Positions 1 through 12,519 of a stretch of DNA of 64,000 nt are shown in pieces. A program made the translations under genes and the position numbers. The stretch is taken from contig ADNK01000614.1 of the NCBI GenBank assembly GCA_000320545.1, forward strand, positions 85,001 to 149,000, read 5' to 3'. Source of the DNA: Bigelowiella natans CCMP2755 (lineage: Eukaryota > Cercozoa > Chlorarachniophyceae). Numbering within the stretch: position 1 is the stretch's first letter; each line of letters opens with the position of its first letter. Below the pieces are notes generated by a model. The model was not told where the DNA came from. It made no database searches and was given only the letters and a program-made list of their open reading frames with translations.

Positions 1-212
1 TGTCGTTGGCGATTAAGACGACCAAATCGGCCCACTGATAAGATCAGATATAAATATTCAAACCCACACAAACACATACTCGGGTAATGAATAATAGCGG
101 AACGAAGGTAACAGACATGTTGTTCAATCCAGCTGTGTGTACTTCAATCGATTGATAGAGAAATATGGTGCAAGTAGTAGTAGTAGGTCATGTAGATCAC
201 GTGCTGGAACTG

Positions 213-245
<33 letters not shown>

Positions 246-2462
246 ACTACTACCTCGGCTAGTTGAAGAGCTGATTTGGTGTCGTTAATGTCGGTGTGGA
301 TTCGGGTCTCCCCTCCCTCGTTAATGCGACGCAAGCCTTGGAAGAGGGTCGGAAAGCAGGTCACCGAGCCGTTGGGGCAAATAGGCCCTGGTTATAATCC
401 CAACAAGCTCATCATGGTCATTATGATGATGCGATGATGATTGGATGGTGATGATGATGAAAAACGACGGAGAGCGACAGCGATGTACTATAGCTGCTCG
501 GAAAATGATACGAACGATGACGATGACGATGCATACCCCTACTACTATACTACTACTATTACCACGATGTATATTAAAGCAGCACCAGCAGCAGCAGCAG
601 CAGAATAAGATTAAAGCATGATATTACTACCCGCATTCTTGCCGATGATGGGCGTGACATCGTTCGCAGCCGCACCAATGACGGCAAGGCGCTGGCCCTT
701 GGGAAAGGGCAATATTCCATCCTCGTTCTTGAGCAATACCTACCACAGTAGCAGCACGATAGATGATAATCGTGATGATGATTTCGGAGCAGCGTCAAGC
801 TGCTTTTCACTACTACTACTACTACTACTACTACTACAACAACAACATTGTGGCTGCTAGTGCTACTACTTACCATCGCTTTTCCGGCTGCGAACTCGCT
901 GAGTGCCTGATGTGCCGGCTGGCCAACTACAGATTGAGGGATCTCGCGGTATGGCGACGACTCATGTGGGTCGAATAAGCCTAGCTTCATCCTCACACGA
1001 TAGCCGTTCCTCAGTGCATTCCTTGACGAGTTTGCCGACATGAGATTGCTATCGATGGCGTCATGCAGGTATCCTGCATACGTGTTACCGCTGTTGATAT
1101 CGGTGCCCCCCTCGATGCAGGCAGCTGTGGCCTCTGAACCGTTGCGGACATATTGGTGCTCTTTCCACACATCCTTGCAGGAATCGGAGTCTGAAGTGAC
1201 GTACCCCTGACAATTTAATGGGTGTTAGCTTATAATAGGCAAATGGGAGGTCCCGCGGAAAGGGAACAGAACCCCATCCCCCCCCCCCGCATGCGTAAGA
1301 AAGGAAAGAACGCTTTAGATAATTTGCTCTCTCATGGGTTGCGGCAGTAATACCTTAAAACCCCAATCCTCCCTGAGGATCTTCATCAGCTTGGGGTTCG
1401 CACAAGTCGGGGCACCATTCACCGCGTTGTAGCTGCACATGACGCCCAGCGCACCCCCCTCCTTCACAGCTACTTCCCACGCCGGCATGTACGTGTCAGC
1501 AAGGTCGTAGGCACTCACGTTGGCATCGAAATTGTGGCGAGTATAGTTTCCATAAGACTCAAGTGAGTAAGCTATCCAGTGCTTCAGCGTGACCACGGCC
1601 TTCAAATACCGTTCGTCCTCTCCTTGCTGCAAGCCACGCGTGTAGGCCTTAGCATAATGCCCAAGTAGCGTAGGGTCTTCTGACGAAGTCTCAAAGTTTC
1701 GTCCCCATCTGAATTTAAGATAACAAAGATGATGATGCTGCAAGGAAGAAGACTTGGTGGAGGGGAGGGAGAGAATGGAGCAAGGAGTGGGCATGAAACG
1801 TAGCCCGGATACGTGATAGGGATAGGTGCGATCAGTAGATTAAGATTAAGATGTAGGCACCTCGGATCACGAGCGACGTTGATGGTTGGGCCCCAAATGT
1901 CAAGACCGTTGTGCTTTCCCGCGTTGACGTACCTGGACGATGTTTGATATGTAAGAACAACAGCGATACACAATCTGATTTAACACTTACGCTCGTAATT
2001 CCGTTGCAAATACGCTCGCCATTTCCCGAACCAGTGTGTAGTTCCAAGCCGCACCCAGTGAGCTTGGAGCAGGGAAGTTCGTGACGCATTGCCCGTTCTC
2101 GAGGCAATCGATGTTTGACAAGACGTTTGCTGCGTTTGTACCCCAATAGTATGATGCAAGCCCAATGGATGGAATCGCAGGACTCTCTCTTGCTGTCATT
2201 TGAGGGCCTAAGCGATAAAAAGCAGCGTTTACACCTCTGAAATTGTCGCATTGGAAATTGTCTCACCAGCATCATCCCAACCGATCCGGGATACAAGATC
2301 ATCTAAACGCTCATCAAGGCCCAAGTTGGTATCGCAGAACTTGTAATCAAACTTCGCTCTCGATGTTTGACAAGAGTATGCATAAGGAGCCGCGGCGGCC
2401 GATAGCATTTGGAACACAACGAGGGCAAAAGCCGCCCATCGGCGTTGTGCAAGCATTTTCAT
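1..2462 (-). CDS. GH3 beta-xylosidase/beta-glucosidase-like, secreted, 3'-truncated by window edge
   Basis: Glycoside hydrolase family 3, expected to cleave beta-xylosides or beta-glucosides from plant or algal polysaccharides outside the cell or in the endomembrane lumen. Eight exons keep phase: 2462-2267, 2207-1991, 1932-1861, 1708-1354, 1206-874, 739-631, 387-254, 34-1 (running off the window). This gives about 483 of the 750-800 residues usual for the family. The ATG at 2462 opens a hydrophobic signal peptide (about residues 1-25, ending AAAAP). GH3 landmarks in order are IWGPTINVARDPRWGRNFET, VVTLKHWIAYS, VMCSYNAVNGAPTC, GYVTSDSDSCKDVW (first Asp, about residue 286, is the likely nucleophile), VLLKNEDGILPF and VTCFPTLFQGL. 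The spacing and Cys pattern fit the xylosidase branch better than bacterial glucosidases, but substrate is inferred. Introns hold CTG and GAT repeats. The gene is divergent from the granulin-like gene. Confidence 0.88.
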
Positions 2463-2512
2463 CCCCTTCCGTCTCTCTTTTCTTCCTTTCCTCTTCCTTA
2501 GTTTTCGTTCAA

Positions 2513-2808
2513 GTGAAATTGTACATCCGGGAATGTAGTAACATTAGGGCCTACGACAACGAGACATACTTGTCGCAGAGCCCAGAATTACGGGTATATC
2601 TTCGGCATCTCGTTGCTGCCAATACGGTAATAAATAAATCACTGAAAATAGCCTCCATAAAAATATCATGGATGCCTAAGTAGATCTATTGTCGTATCCT
2701 GAAGGATTTGGGGCGCCGAAGATATACATGTAATTCTGGGCTCTGCGACAAGAATATCTCGTTGTCGTAGGTCCTAATGTTTATACATTCCCGGATGTAC
2801 GATTTCAC
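2513..2808. repeat. 94-bp inverted repeat in a bidirectional intergenic region
   Basis: Arms 2513-2606 and 2715-2808 are inverted copies of equal length. By eye they differ at 8 of 94 positions with no gaps, and they are separated by a 108-bp spacer. The pair lies in the 718 bp between the divergent starts of the GH3 gene (2462) and the granulin-like gene (3181). Both arms stay open for 31 codons when read outward, but most differences fall at second codon positions, so conserved coding is unlikely. It could be a foldback element remnant, a hairpin transcript or a shared regulatory block. Confidence 0.85.
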
Positions 2809-3180
2809 CCAAACTTTTTACTCGTTAATTAATTTTGCGGAAAGCATTTGAATTTTTCAAAAAAAAGGGAGTTGGTGGAGGGACGAAACGCTCTGTCGCT
2901 TTTCCTACAGGCCTGTAGGATGTTCTGAGGTGAAGATTTGGCCTTCCATTCCTGTTGTTGTAAAAACAGGCTTTGGCACAGGGGCGCATTGCGTATGAAT
3001 TAAATGCTTAAACCGAAACTACCGAATAATTATGTCCTAAGAGAAGCCCCGCAAGGTCCCTACAACTTAATGGAGAGATCCATGGCGGACATGATTCGCT
3101 CCTTCCGTGAAATGGCGCCCTGGAGAAAGATATAATAGACGGGTTGCAAGGCTTACAGAGAACCATCTTCAGGTTAGCCC

Positions 3181-3896
3181 ATGCCTAGGGCCGCGGAATC
3201 GATGATTCGAAACGTTTTATTCCTCATCGTATCATCGCTGTCGATGACTCGCTGCTTAGGCGTCCTGAGAAATACGAAGGTATTTATATTTTGGTTACAT
3301 TAAATCAGCAATTACGTGTAAGTTTGCTTCCTACCTTTTAGTTTTCCATGGCGATGAACGCAAGCATGCTGAAGGGGGACTGCGACCCTTTATCTGAACT
3401 CTCAGATCAGGCTCCTGATGTACCCTACACGTGCTGCGGCGGCCTCTCATGCCCGCACGATGTAAGTGTAGATAGGCTCTAATAGTGGTGAAGCATTACC
3501 AACTAGTTCCTGTTCTCATCATCCTCGCTTCCTCTCCTCCTCTTACACAACGCACAAGCTCGCGCGCGCGTTGCATACGAGTGCTTTAAGTAGATAATCA
3601 CCAGTTATGTTACTTGCTACGTTAGACATTTGGGGGTTTGATTGTGTAATATGATGCGCAAAATACTAACATCCACCATCCGTAGGGTGCCACATGTTGT
3701 AAGAGCTCACTCACGTGTTGTCCCCCTGGCTGGCGATGCGGTAAGAGCGGCAAAAGCTGCGTCAGATTGAGGCCTTATCAGTGCTGTGGTGACGAGCTTG
3801 ACCGACTAGAGGCTCAGTTACTGGTGATGCTATTATCTTAATATTAATATCTTGTTATGATATCCACACTTATCTTTTTTGTAGCGATTTTTGGGG

Positions 3897-3933
<37 letters not shown>

Positions 3934-5774
3934 CCATGGAAATGAATGTGTTCAATAGCAATACACCCAGCAGGTGCAAAACAAACACACCAACCTTATT
4001 GTCACGTTAATTAGATACAGAATCGCAAGTCGATTCTAGCTGCGAATCTTGAGCAAGATAAGAAGGGGATGCCAGATGAAGAGAGGAGAGATCAGGAGAA
4101 GTCCTCTCCTTCCTCACAGAACCCCTCTCCTAGTCGTCAAAACGCTGCTGCTGCTGCTGCTGCTGCTTCACAGCCGATCGAATTTGAAGCTACGCCTATG
4201 AAACCACTTCCCCTCTCGCCAAATGGGACCATTGTCGCGCCCACAGAGGAGAAGGGGGGCACAACGGAGCGTCCGCGGGGAGGAGCTGTGGAACGAGGAC
4301 AGGGTGATCACTTGGTCGCTGGGCGTGCGAACACGGCAGGAGCACTTGATAAGACCAGCCTGGTTAATAACGGGAACAACAACTTAGAGGCGGTGAAGAG
4401 GGAGGTGCAAAAGGCAGTATCGGCTATAAACGACGGTAAAGAGGCACAGACACGTGAGATGCTTGACTTGATGAAGGCGCAGCTGAAGCACGTCAACGCG
4501 GAGCTGGAAGACAGGCGATTGATGAGTCAGGAGAAAGAGCGGCTGGAGGAGGCCATTCGACAGGTGCAGGTAGAGGAAGAGATGGCGCAGGCTGCTAGGA
4601 ACAAGGACTATGCTAAGGCACTTCTGCTTCAATCGCAGCTGCTCAAGAATCTCACAATCAACGCCACAGCGACGGCCACGGCTATCAGCAATACTTTCAT
4701 CACTACATCTCCAAATGGCACGGTGACAACCGCGGTAACGACGGGAGGCAGCATCTCGCAGCAGCAGCAGCAGCTGCAGCAGTTCCCTTCTTCACCCGTT
4801 AACCTAAATGACACAAATACGGCTGCGACGCGAAATGGTAGCAGCGAAGCTGCTCTGAACAACACTAATATGGCTGCCGCGATACCCTCCTCCTTATATC
4901 CTCCGACAAACACCAGCAACAGCAGCAGCAGCATCATCCCAACCGCAAGCACTCCTAGTAATACATCCTCCCTCCTCTTCAACACAGGCGACACTTCCTC
5001 ACCCACAAGCCTCCCCACGCCGGGGGGGCCGCAGATGAAGAAGACCCTTGCTCCATTTCGTATCTTCCCCTTCACAACCGCTCATCCAAGCGCTTCGTCT
5101 CCGTTCCTGAAAAGCGACACTAACCCCACACCTAAAGAACCAAGTCTCTCCGGTACATCAGCGCCCTCTTCTGCCTCCCCTTTATCATCATCATCATCAT
5201 CATCATTAGGAGCAACGCAGTCGCCATCCAGCGTGGAAAGCAGCAATAGCAGCCCTTTGAAAGAGACGCCGTCCACCTCCAAGTCCCTCCCTAATAACAA
5301 CACGGCTAGTCCCAGTGACACTACTGTCGGCAACCACGACAATAGCACCAACAACGGCAGCTCAGCACCGCTTCTGTCTCCGAAGAAACAAAAAAGCAAC
5401 AACGGAAGCGATGGCTCCTTCCTTTCCGCGGATGAGCGACGTAGGCATCCCGGTTGCGCAGCGGTGCCAGAGCGCCCCGAGACGTTGGAACGAGAGATCA
5501 AAGCAATCGAGGCCTCCCTCAAAAGCCTTGCCGACGATCCTCCTAAAGATGATGATGAGAAGCAGGAGAAAAAACAGCATGCCCGTGCGCTACGGAAGAG
5601 ACTAAAACGGCTGCAGGAGATCCTTCCGTTGTCCCGCGCTTGTCTTGCTCTGGCAGAGCTTCGCACCAAAGACTTCGTAGCTGCAGAACGCAACCTAAAC
5701 CTTCAGTACAATGCGCTCAAGGCTACACTGCGAGAGCTGAGAGCACGGTAGTATCAGTTGTATTAGCCGTAGTG

Positions 5775-5808
<34 letters not shown>

Positions 5809-6245
5809 GAGGAGGAGGTGGAGGAGGAGGAGGAGAGGAGAGAGTAGGGTAGTAGCAGTAAATGTGGATCGTGTTGGTGCGGACTATAATAGCGCGCTCT
5901 ATCCAGAAGCGCAAACAGAGAATGATGACCAATGAAGATGATCTTGTTATTGTTGGCGACAACGACGATGATGGTATTGATGATGATGCAACAATATATC
6001 TCAGAACCGATCGGATGGAGGCAGCGGCGTCAGTCAAGTCAAAGTTTCGACGTGCAACGAAGGATCTTGTGAGAAGGCTAGAGGAGGAGCTCAAGGCAAG
6101 GAGGCAGCTCCGCACATTGAATAAGAACCTCCATATGCTTACCAACAGAATCGAGCTCCTCCGCTCTCAACGGGCTCTTGCACACAAGACATCACTTGAA
6201 TTAAGAATTCTGGGGACATTGAATGATACAAGCAAGAAAAACGAG

Positions 6246-6292
<47 letters not shown>

Positions 6293-7496
6293 CAGAGAGA
6301 GAGAGGGGGGGGGGGGGGGGGGGAACAACAACGAGCGATGTTATGCGACATGATGTTGGTGGTCGTCTCGTATGCGGCAAATACTCTCGTTGTTTGTTGC
6401 TCTTGCTGTTTTCCCTTGCAATTTTCTGCCGGTCGGCGCGTTTTGATAGAAGTCGTCCTGACGAGTATCAACACTTATACTGACGAGTAGTAACACTTAT
6501 ATGATGACCAAGGCGCCTGTTTCGGAGGTATCCGCATTGCTCTCTCCCCTTTCCTCGCCGCTGAAGATCTCCTTTGGCCTGAGTAAGGAGGAGCGAGAGA
6601 GCCGTAAGTCATTGGGGCAGCAGCTAGAGCGCCTCACAATCGAAGCGGGCAAACTCAGAGGCAAAATTAGCAAGGCCCACCAGCAGCAGCAGCAGCAACA
6701 ACAAGCGGGAGCGTCGTCGTCGGAGGCGTCGACGAAATGCTGTGAAAGGAGGCAGCAGCACTCGAAAGCATTTACTAGAGCTGGGAACTTGGGCAGCAGC
6801 GAAAGGCCCCCCCTAATCATCAACGCCAACGAAGCTGCCCGCAGTGCGAAGAAGAACGGCAAGAGGCAGCGAGTTTCAGAGAAGGAAATGATGACGATGA
6901 TGATGGAGACGAGTGCGTCACCCAGATTCAGGAGTGCCTTACACAAAAAGGAGGCCGAGTCGGCAGCAACAGCTTCTTTTTCTTCTTCTTCTTCTAAGAC
7001 TACCTCTACCCTTGCAATGGATACCTTCTCTTCCTCCTCCTCCTCCTCATCATCATCGTTTGTATCATTATCATCTTCATCGTTGTCGTCTCACCTCCTG
7101 GCTTTGGAACAGCAGCGTGCGTACGAATCGCAGTCATTTTTGGACGATAGGATAGACCTTCTCCGTGAGCGGCAAGAGGGGATCCACGATGCACTGGTGG
7201 CTATTATGAACAAATACGGCCTGTCGCGACCGAGCCAGCAACAAGTGGAAACTTTAGACGAAGAAGAGGACGAGTTGGAGAGACGTATGACCGAAGCCTT
7301 GGTATCGAAGAAGAGGGCAGAGGTAGATCTTGAGGAGGCGGAGGAGGAGCTCAATTCACTTCTCCTTTCCTTTAAGGTAGTAGAGCTAGCAGCAGTTGTG
7401 GTGGTAGTAGTAAAAGTAGTAGTAGTGGTAGTGGTAGTTGTGCCGATGAGAGGCAAGTGTCATACACCACTCGTGTGGTAATTAAGATGGGTGTTC

Positions 7497-7577
<81 letters not shown>

Positions 7578-8167
7578 TGCACCGCCAGATGTTGTCTTCG
7601 TCGCCATCGCTTTCCCGTCGTCTTTGTATGTGAAGTGTCCACTTACATGCCGTCTATGTCAGCAACACGCATGAGTAACCATTATCGTCTTATCGACATC
7701 ATCATCGTCATCATAATCGTCACCATCATGTATTACTGGATACTACTTCAGCGGCGCAAAAATAAGGGCTGGGACAGCCGGGAACTTGACGAAGAACCCT
7801 CCTCTTCCTCGGTCATCGCCGGACACAACATCAAGCAACTCGAGCAGGAGCTGCGCCAACTGACAGAATCCGTTGAAAGGAAAAGAATGGCGCTGAAGAA
7901 CATGGAGGCCAAGCACAACGACCTCGCAAGAAAAAGTAACCGGCTCTCCGCTAAGATAACGGATGTGATGCGAAGAGAGATTCCCGCAGCGAAGAGGAAG
8001 GCCAAGGTGTATGAGGCTGACCTGAGAGTAGAACAACACAAGCTGAAGCACCACCTCGACCGCGACCGATCCAAACGGTAACATGATGACAGTTATATAT
8101 TATATTGCATGCGATGATGACGATATCGATGACAGTGAGAACCTCGAAGCTGCTTGTGTAGATGATG

Positions 8168-8208
<41 letters not shown>

Positions 8209-8997
8209 CGTGAGTTAGTGAATGGTGGCTGGGTATGCGGATCCCTTCAGCTATCCATCCTCATTGCTAGCATTCATCATCATCATCATCATCATCATCG
8301 CCATGACCATTGTCATCAACATCACCATGTCGCCAGGGTGGAGTACTTTCTCGTGAAACAGCGCCAACTTCGAGTTTCGATCGCGCGCGAGCAGGCGCTT
8401 GTGGAGGCCGACGTGGCCCGGTTCAAAGCCTCCACGGAGAACGCCACGATAGCTGCAGGCCTCGCCAGCGAGCAGGTAAACCACCTGCGCGCGCTCAGGC
8501 CTACGAAGACAGCAGATCTGAAGCACAAGTGGATGAGTCTCAACGAGGCGCTCCAGAGGCAGTCGGACTCTAAGAAGGAAGCTGAGGAGAGCAACTCGCT
8601 GCTGCGCAAGGCCACAGAGGAGCTCATCGCAGTGAAAGAGCGTCGCATCGACGTCGAGCGTATAATCAAGGAGATTGAGAAGGACCAGCACAAGACTGAG
8701 GTGAGAAAGCAGAGGGTTCGCAGCAGGACTGACGAGGCCAAGAAAGCTGAGAAGGAGGTCAGTGCGCTCGAGGCTTTGCTAAGAGACAATGAGAAGGAAA
8801 AGACGATAGCTCAAGGCCAAATTGAAGCGATGATTCAGCCCCTAAGTGAACTCAGGGAGCAGCTTAAACGCACAGGTAGTACGTGAAGAAGGAAAGGATA
8901 GAAAGAAAGCGACCAGTCAAACGAGATGAACAGGCGGGGAGAACTCGATGAATGTTTGATTGCTGTAGTGGTGGTGATTAGGATAGCAGATATTATG

Positions 8998-9033
<36 letters not shown>

Positions 9034-10699
9034 CTCCAATGCGCTCTAATACCCTCCTCCCTTCCCCCCTTCCCCTCCCCTTACTTGCTGACCCCCAGAG
9101 GCCAAAGTCACAAATCTGTCCTCTCGGCTTGATGAAGAGCGGCGAGAGGCCATTGTCCGCCTGGAGCTCAAGATAAAGGGAGCGAAGGACGGGCAGCACG
9201 ACCGGCAAAAAGCCCTCAGAAACGTGCAAGTCCACATCGGAACGCTTCAATCGATGATGGGGAATCTCGCTGCAAAGCATCATGCGCTCATGACCAGCGT
9301 CGCTGCACAACTCAGGGCGAAGGGGAGACGCGGCGCGGCGGATGAAGTAGAGGCGCTCCAGCAGAAGATGAACGCTGTTACAGAGCTGCAGCGCGACTGC
9401 GCGAGCGAAAAGGCAAGGATAGCGGGAGAGGTCGACTCGCTCGAAAGAAGGAGGAGGAAAGAGAACTTTAATGCCGCTACTGGGTTTCTGAATGGTAGCC
9501 TCGCTTCTACTCCTCAACTAGGGGGGGGGGGGGCTCTCTTCGATGGTGATGCTAGTAACGGGACAGACAATAGCAGCAGGCCTAGGAGAGGGGCCTCCTC
9601 CCAAAAGTACTTCAGCTTAGCGGCTGGAGACAACGAAACAAGTCTGCTCACAGCGCTACAGCTGGAAGATCTCAACGCTCGAATCGATCGCGTCGAGCTC
9701 CAAATGAAGAGCTTGGACTCCAAGAAGTGCTTAAGAAGGCAATTGAAGAGGGCAGTTGAGGAAGCTGTCGGAACTGACGTCATCCAACAGGGTGATGATG
9801 AGGGAGATAATGCAACCAGGAGCTGCACCGAGGAGGAACCGAGGAAGAAAAGCAAGACGAGGACGACACCGACTGGAGACCGTGTAATTGTTATTGACGA
9901 GACGGCACTGCTTCCTTTGAAGAAGCGAGAGGGAAAGCTACAGGAGGAGATAAATGTCCTAGAGAAAAGAGTGATCCCTCTCCAGAGAACACGGAACGCA
10001 ACCGAGAAAAATGCTGCAGAGGCAGCACGGAGGACAGCAAATTCCAGGCAGATCGTGCAGGAGGTATGCAATTATATGGATATATGCATGTAAGCAGGCC
10101 TGGCGAAATGATACGATAAATTCTCTACTGCAGCTGTATTCCAACTTCATTTATCATCACAATCGTCATTATCATTATAAGTACTATCTACCCCCCTCCC
10201 CCCCTCCCCCTAAATGTAAAACATTATAAAACTTATCTCTTACCATTCCCTCTCTATCCCATGAACACTTACTTCCAACCAGAGCGCCGCCAAGGGCAAA
10301 CTAGTCTCTGCTTTAGAAGAGAAGGCGAATGCAATTCGCGACAAGTTGCGCTCGGTGCAAGAGAAAATCAAGGCCATTAGGAAGCGCAAGATTGATGTGG
10401 AGGAGAGGGTAAGAAAGGGCGAGGCCGAGGACGCAGAGCAGCAGAAGAAAGATGAGAAGATGTTGCGCGATGAGCTTTCTGGAAGTGTCGACGACGCACC
10501 TCCTGATTTGATTATTAGCACCGAGAGTGACATTAGGAACAGGGACAAGGGCAACCAGTCATCGTCGTCCTCCCCCCCCCCTTGTGCTCCAAACTGCGGG
10601 GATGGCAAGCTCGTCGGTAGTACGTAGCAGAGTGTGTTTACAGTAGTGAGTGAAGATTATGCGACGAATGATAGTACTATAGAATCTCTAGTAGGATGC

Positions 10700-10730
<31 letters not shown>

Positions 10731-11985
10731 TATCATGATTACACCAAATACACTGGCTTACTCGCCCTTTCCATGATCTTCCTACAGACGGCGACCACCT
10801 TGCTGGAGATGTGGAAGTGCTTGAAGATGATCTAAGACAACAGAGCGGGGCGAGGAGAAGTCGAAGAAACTGCAGAGAGCTCGGATGGACCGTGAGCGCC
10901 TTTGACCGCACGTAAGCATACAACGCTACACATGCTCTTCTCTCCCATTTAGCCCCTATATTAATGTCAGTGGCGCCGGTGTTGCACCTCGATAGTTTTG
11001 CGACTATCGTTGGAGTTTCAATGTCAACATCATGATTTGTCGTCGTGGTCGTCATGGTCGTCGTCATCATCGCCCCACAATCCGCATCATGCCGACCAGA
11101 ATATAACGCCGGGCTGTTGTCCTCAACTCCTCTATCACTTTTTTTTCATTCGTAGAATCTGCGGGCACAGCGAGATCAAAACCGGCGGGGTGTGTTCCGG
11201 AAAAGTGACGTTTGTGAAAGCAAAGGGCGCGTGCGAGGCCTTGGGCGCACGACTCTGCACTGTCACGGAGCTTGAACGGGATGCCACCCGAGGTACGGGT
11301 TGCGGCTATGATGAGGAGCCGACGTGGAGCGCATCTAGCTGCAACAGCGGTAAAGGCCACTGGACCAGGAAAGGTGCGACCGACTTCGAAGACGTCGGCC
11401 TCAGGTAGTTGCTTGTGCTATCGTTATCGTTGTCGTCGTCGTTATCTTGTAGTCGTAATGCCTCCCGATGTTTTTAAAAAGAGCGGCTGTGTGAGCCTGG
11501 CATTGGTTGATAGTTATTTTTGTGCTAGAATCTTCCAGGTGTCATGCGTCGTGCTGATGCAAGATTAGCCACCATGTCTTGCAGTGTCTTCGCAATGTTG
11601 TTTGATACGACTTCGACTTTCAGAACGGATATGTTTCGTGTTCTTAATGCGTCATTATTGACATTCTCGTGTATTTACCACCATCTGTAGAACGTGCTCC
11701 CACGACAACCAGGCCCTCATGGTAGCGCGGTGCTGCGCAGACGTGCATGGTACTTCTACCAGTGTAATCCCAGAGAGGTCAACCCTGAGGGATTCATTAG
11801 ACGACAAAGGTACAGTTGTGGTTCGAAGCGATACAGCGAGTGATCAATACAAGGAGGAGATAAGGAAGCTCACTGAAGAAGAGTTGAAGAAGATGTTCAT
11901 TCCACAGCCCCCCTGCCAAAAAGGAAGAAATGAAGGAGAGGGAGCCAACGAAGGAGAGCCGTGTGAATCGCTAACAATTGAGTAA
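3181..11985 (+). CDS. Large secreted protein: granulin-like cysteines, coiled coils, C-terminal Cys-rich lectin-like domain
   Basis: Unrecognised ~2006-aa protein. Thirteen exons keep phase throughout: 3181-3279, 3342-3461, 3686-3823, 4021-5747, 6005-6245, 6513-7376, 7752-8077, 8337-8875, 9099-10063, 10283-10616, 10788-10911, 11156-11404, 11691-11985. The ATG at 3181 is followed by a hydrophobic stretch (IRNVLFLIVSSLSM), a likely signal peptide. Residues about 55-110 carry paired cysteines (CCGG, CPHDGATCC, LTCCPPGWRCG) as in granulin domains. Then come Ala, Gln, Ser and Asn-rich low-complexity regions and about 1,300 residues dominated by Lys/Arg/Glu coiled coil. The C-terminus has a Cys-rich module (ICGHSEIKTGG, GARLCTVTELE, RGTGCGYDEEPTWSA, VARCCADV) of a type I associate with extracellular proteins of diatoms and other algae, from memory. 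A role in cell covering or matrix is a guess. AATAAA lies near 12073 downstream of the stop. Confidence 0.8.
6246..6323 (+). repeat. Compound (GA)n/poly-G microsatellite in an intron
   Basis: A GA dinucleotide run of about 58 bp passes directly into a 19-base G run. It begins immediately after the 5' splice site at 6246 of the granulin-like gene. Confidence 0.95.
7497..7571 (+). repeat. Compound (GT)n(GA)n microsatellite in an intron
   Basis: A GT run switches to a GA run with one interruption. It lies inside the 7377-7751 intron of the granulin-like gene and creates a spurious open frame in both strands. Confidence 0.95.
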
Positions 11986-12519
11986 CAAACCATGGCATTA
12001 GTTATGTATGTACAGAATTGCACTACATAGGCAGTAGCACTCTGTGCGCCATGCGATATATTTCACCCGTACAATAAAATGATACAACACAGGCCCTATG
12101 ACGCATGGACATGTGAATCGTGCGCCATACACAGGGTAACCATGTGCACTTTTTTGGATGTACTTTGTTTACAGACGGCGCATGCGCTTCGCCGATGTAT
12201 TGTAGCTGCAATACGCGATGTGCGAGAGCTGTTACAAAGCCATACCCATCATAGCAGTATAGCACGCAAGGAATCAAATGCATGCATATTTTTATATAAG
12301 CCTAGCCTGCACGCATGCAAATGACTTAAGTATGAAACAAGTTGCGTGTAGCTAGCCTATGCGCAAAATGACACTGCATAGTTGTTCAATCTAAACTAAT
12401 TGGCATTGTGATCGGCAGCATCATTACTTCCTGCATATTATATCGACAACATAAACCATCCGCCTCCCTCGCTCTGCAGAGTAGCAGTGGTAAGTGACGA
12501 TTACCACCGCTCATCGTTA
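11986..12519. other. Convergent intergenic region, palindrome-rich
   Basis: No supported gene. It lies between the stop codons of the granulin-like gene and the TPR gene, which converge here. It holds an AATAAA near 12073 and many ATGCAT, GCATGC and GCTAGC-type words, like other gaps in this window. Confidence 0.6.

Noticed and set aside
574-870. Poly-Val/Leu open frames on both strands
   Set aside because: They are produced by (TAC)n/(GTA)n repeats in an intron of the GH3 gene.
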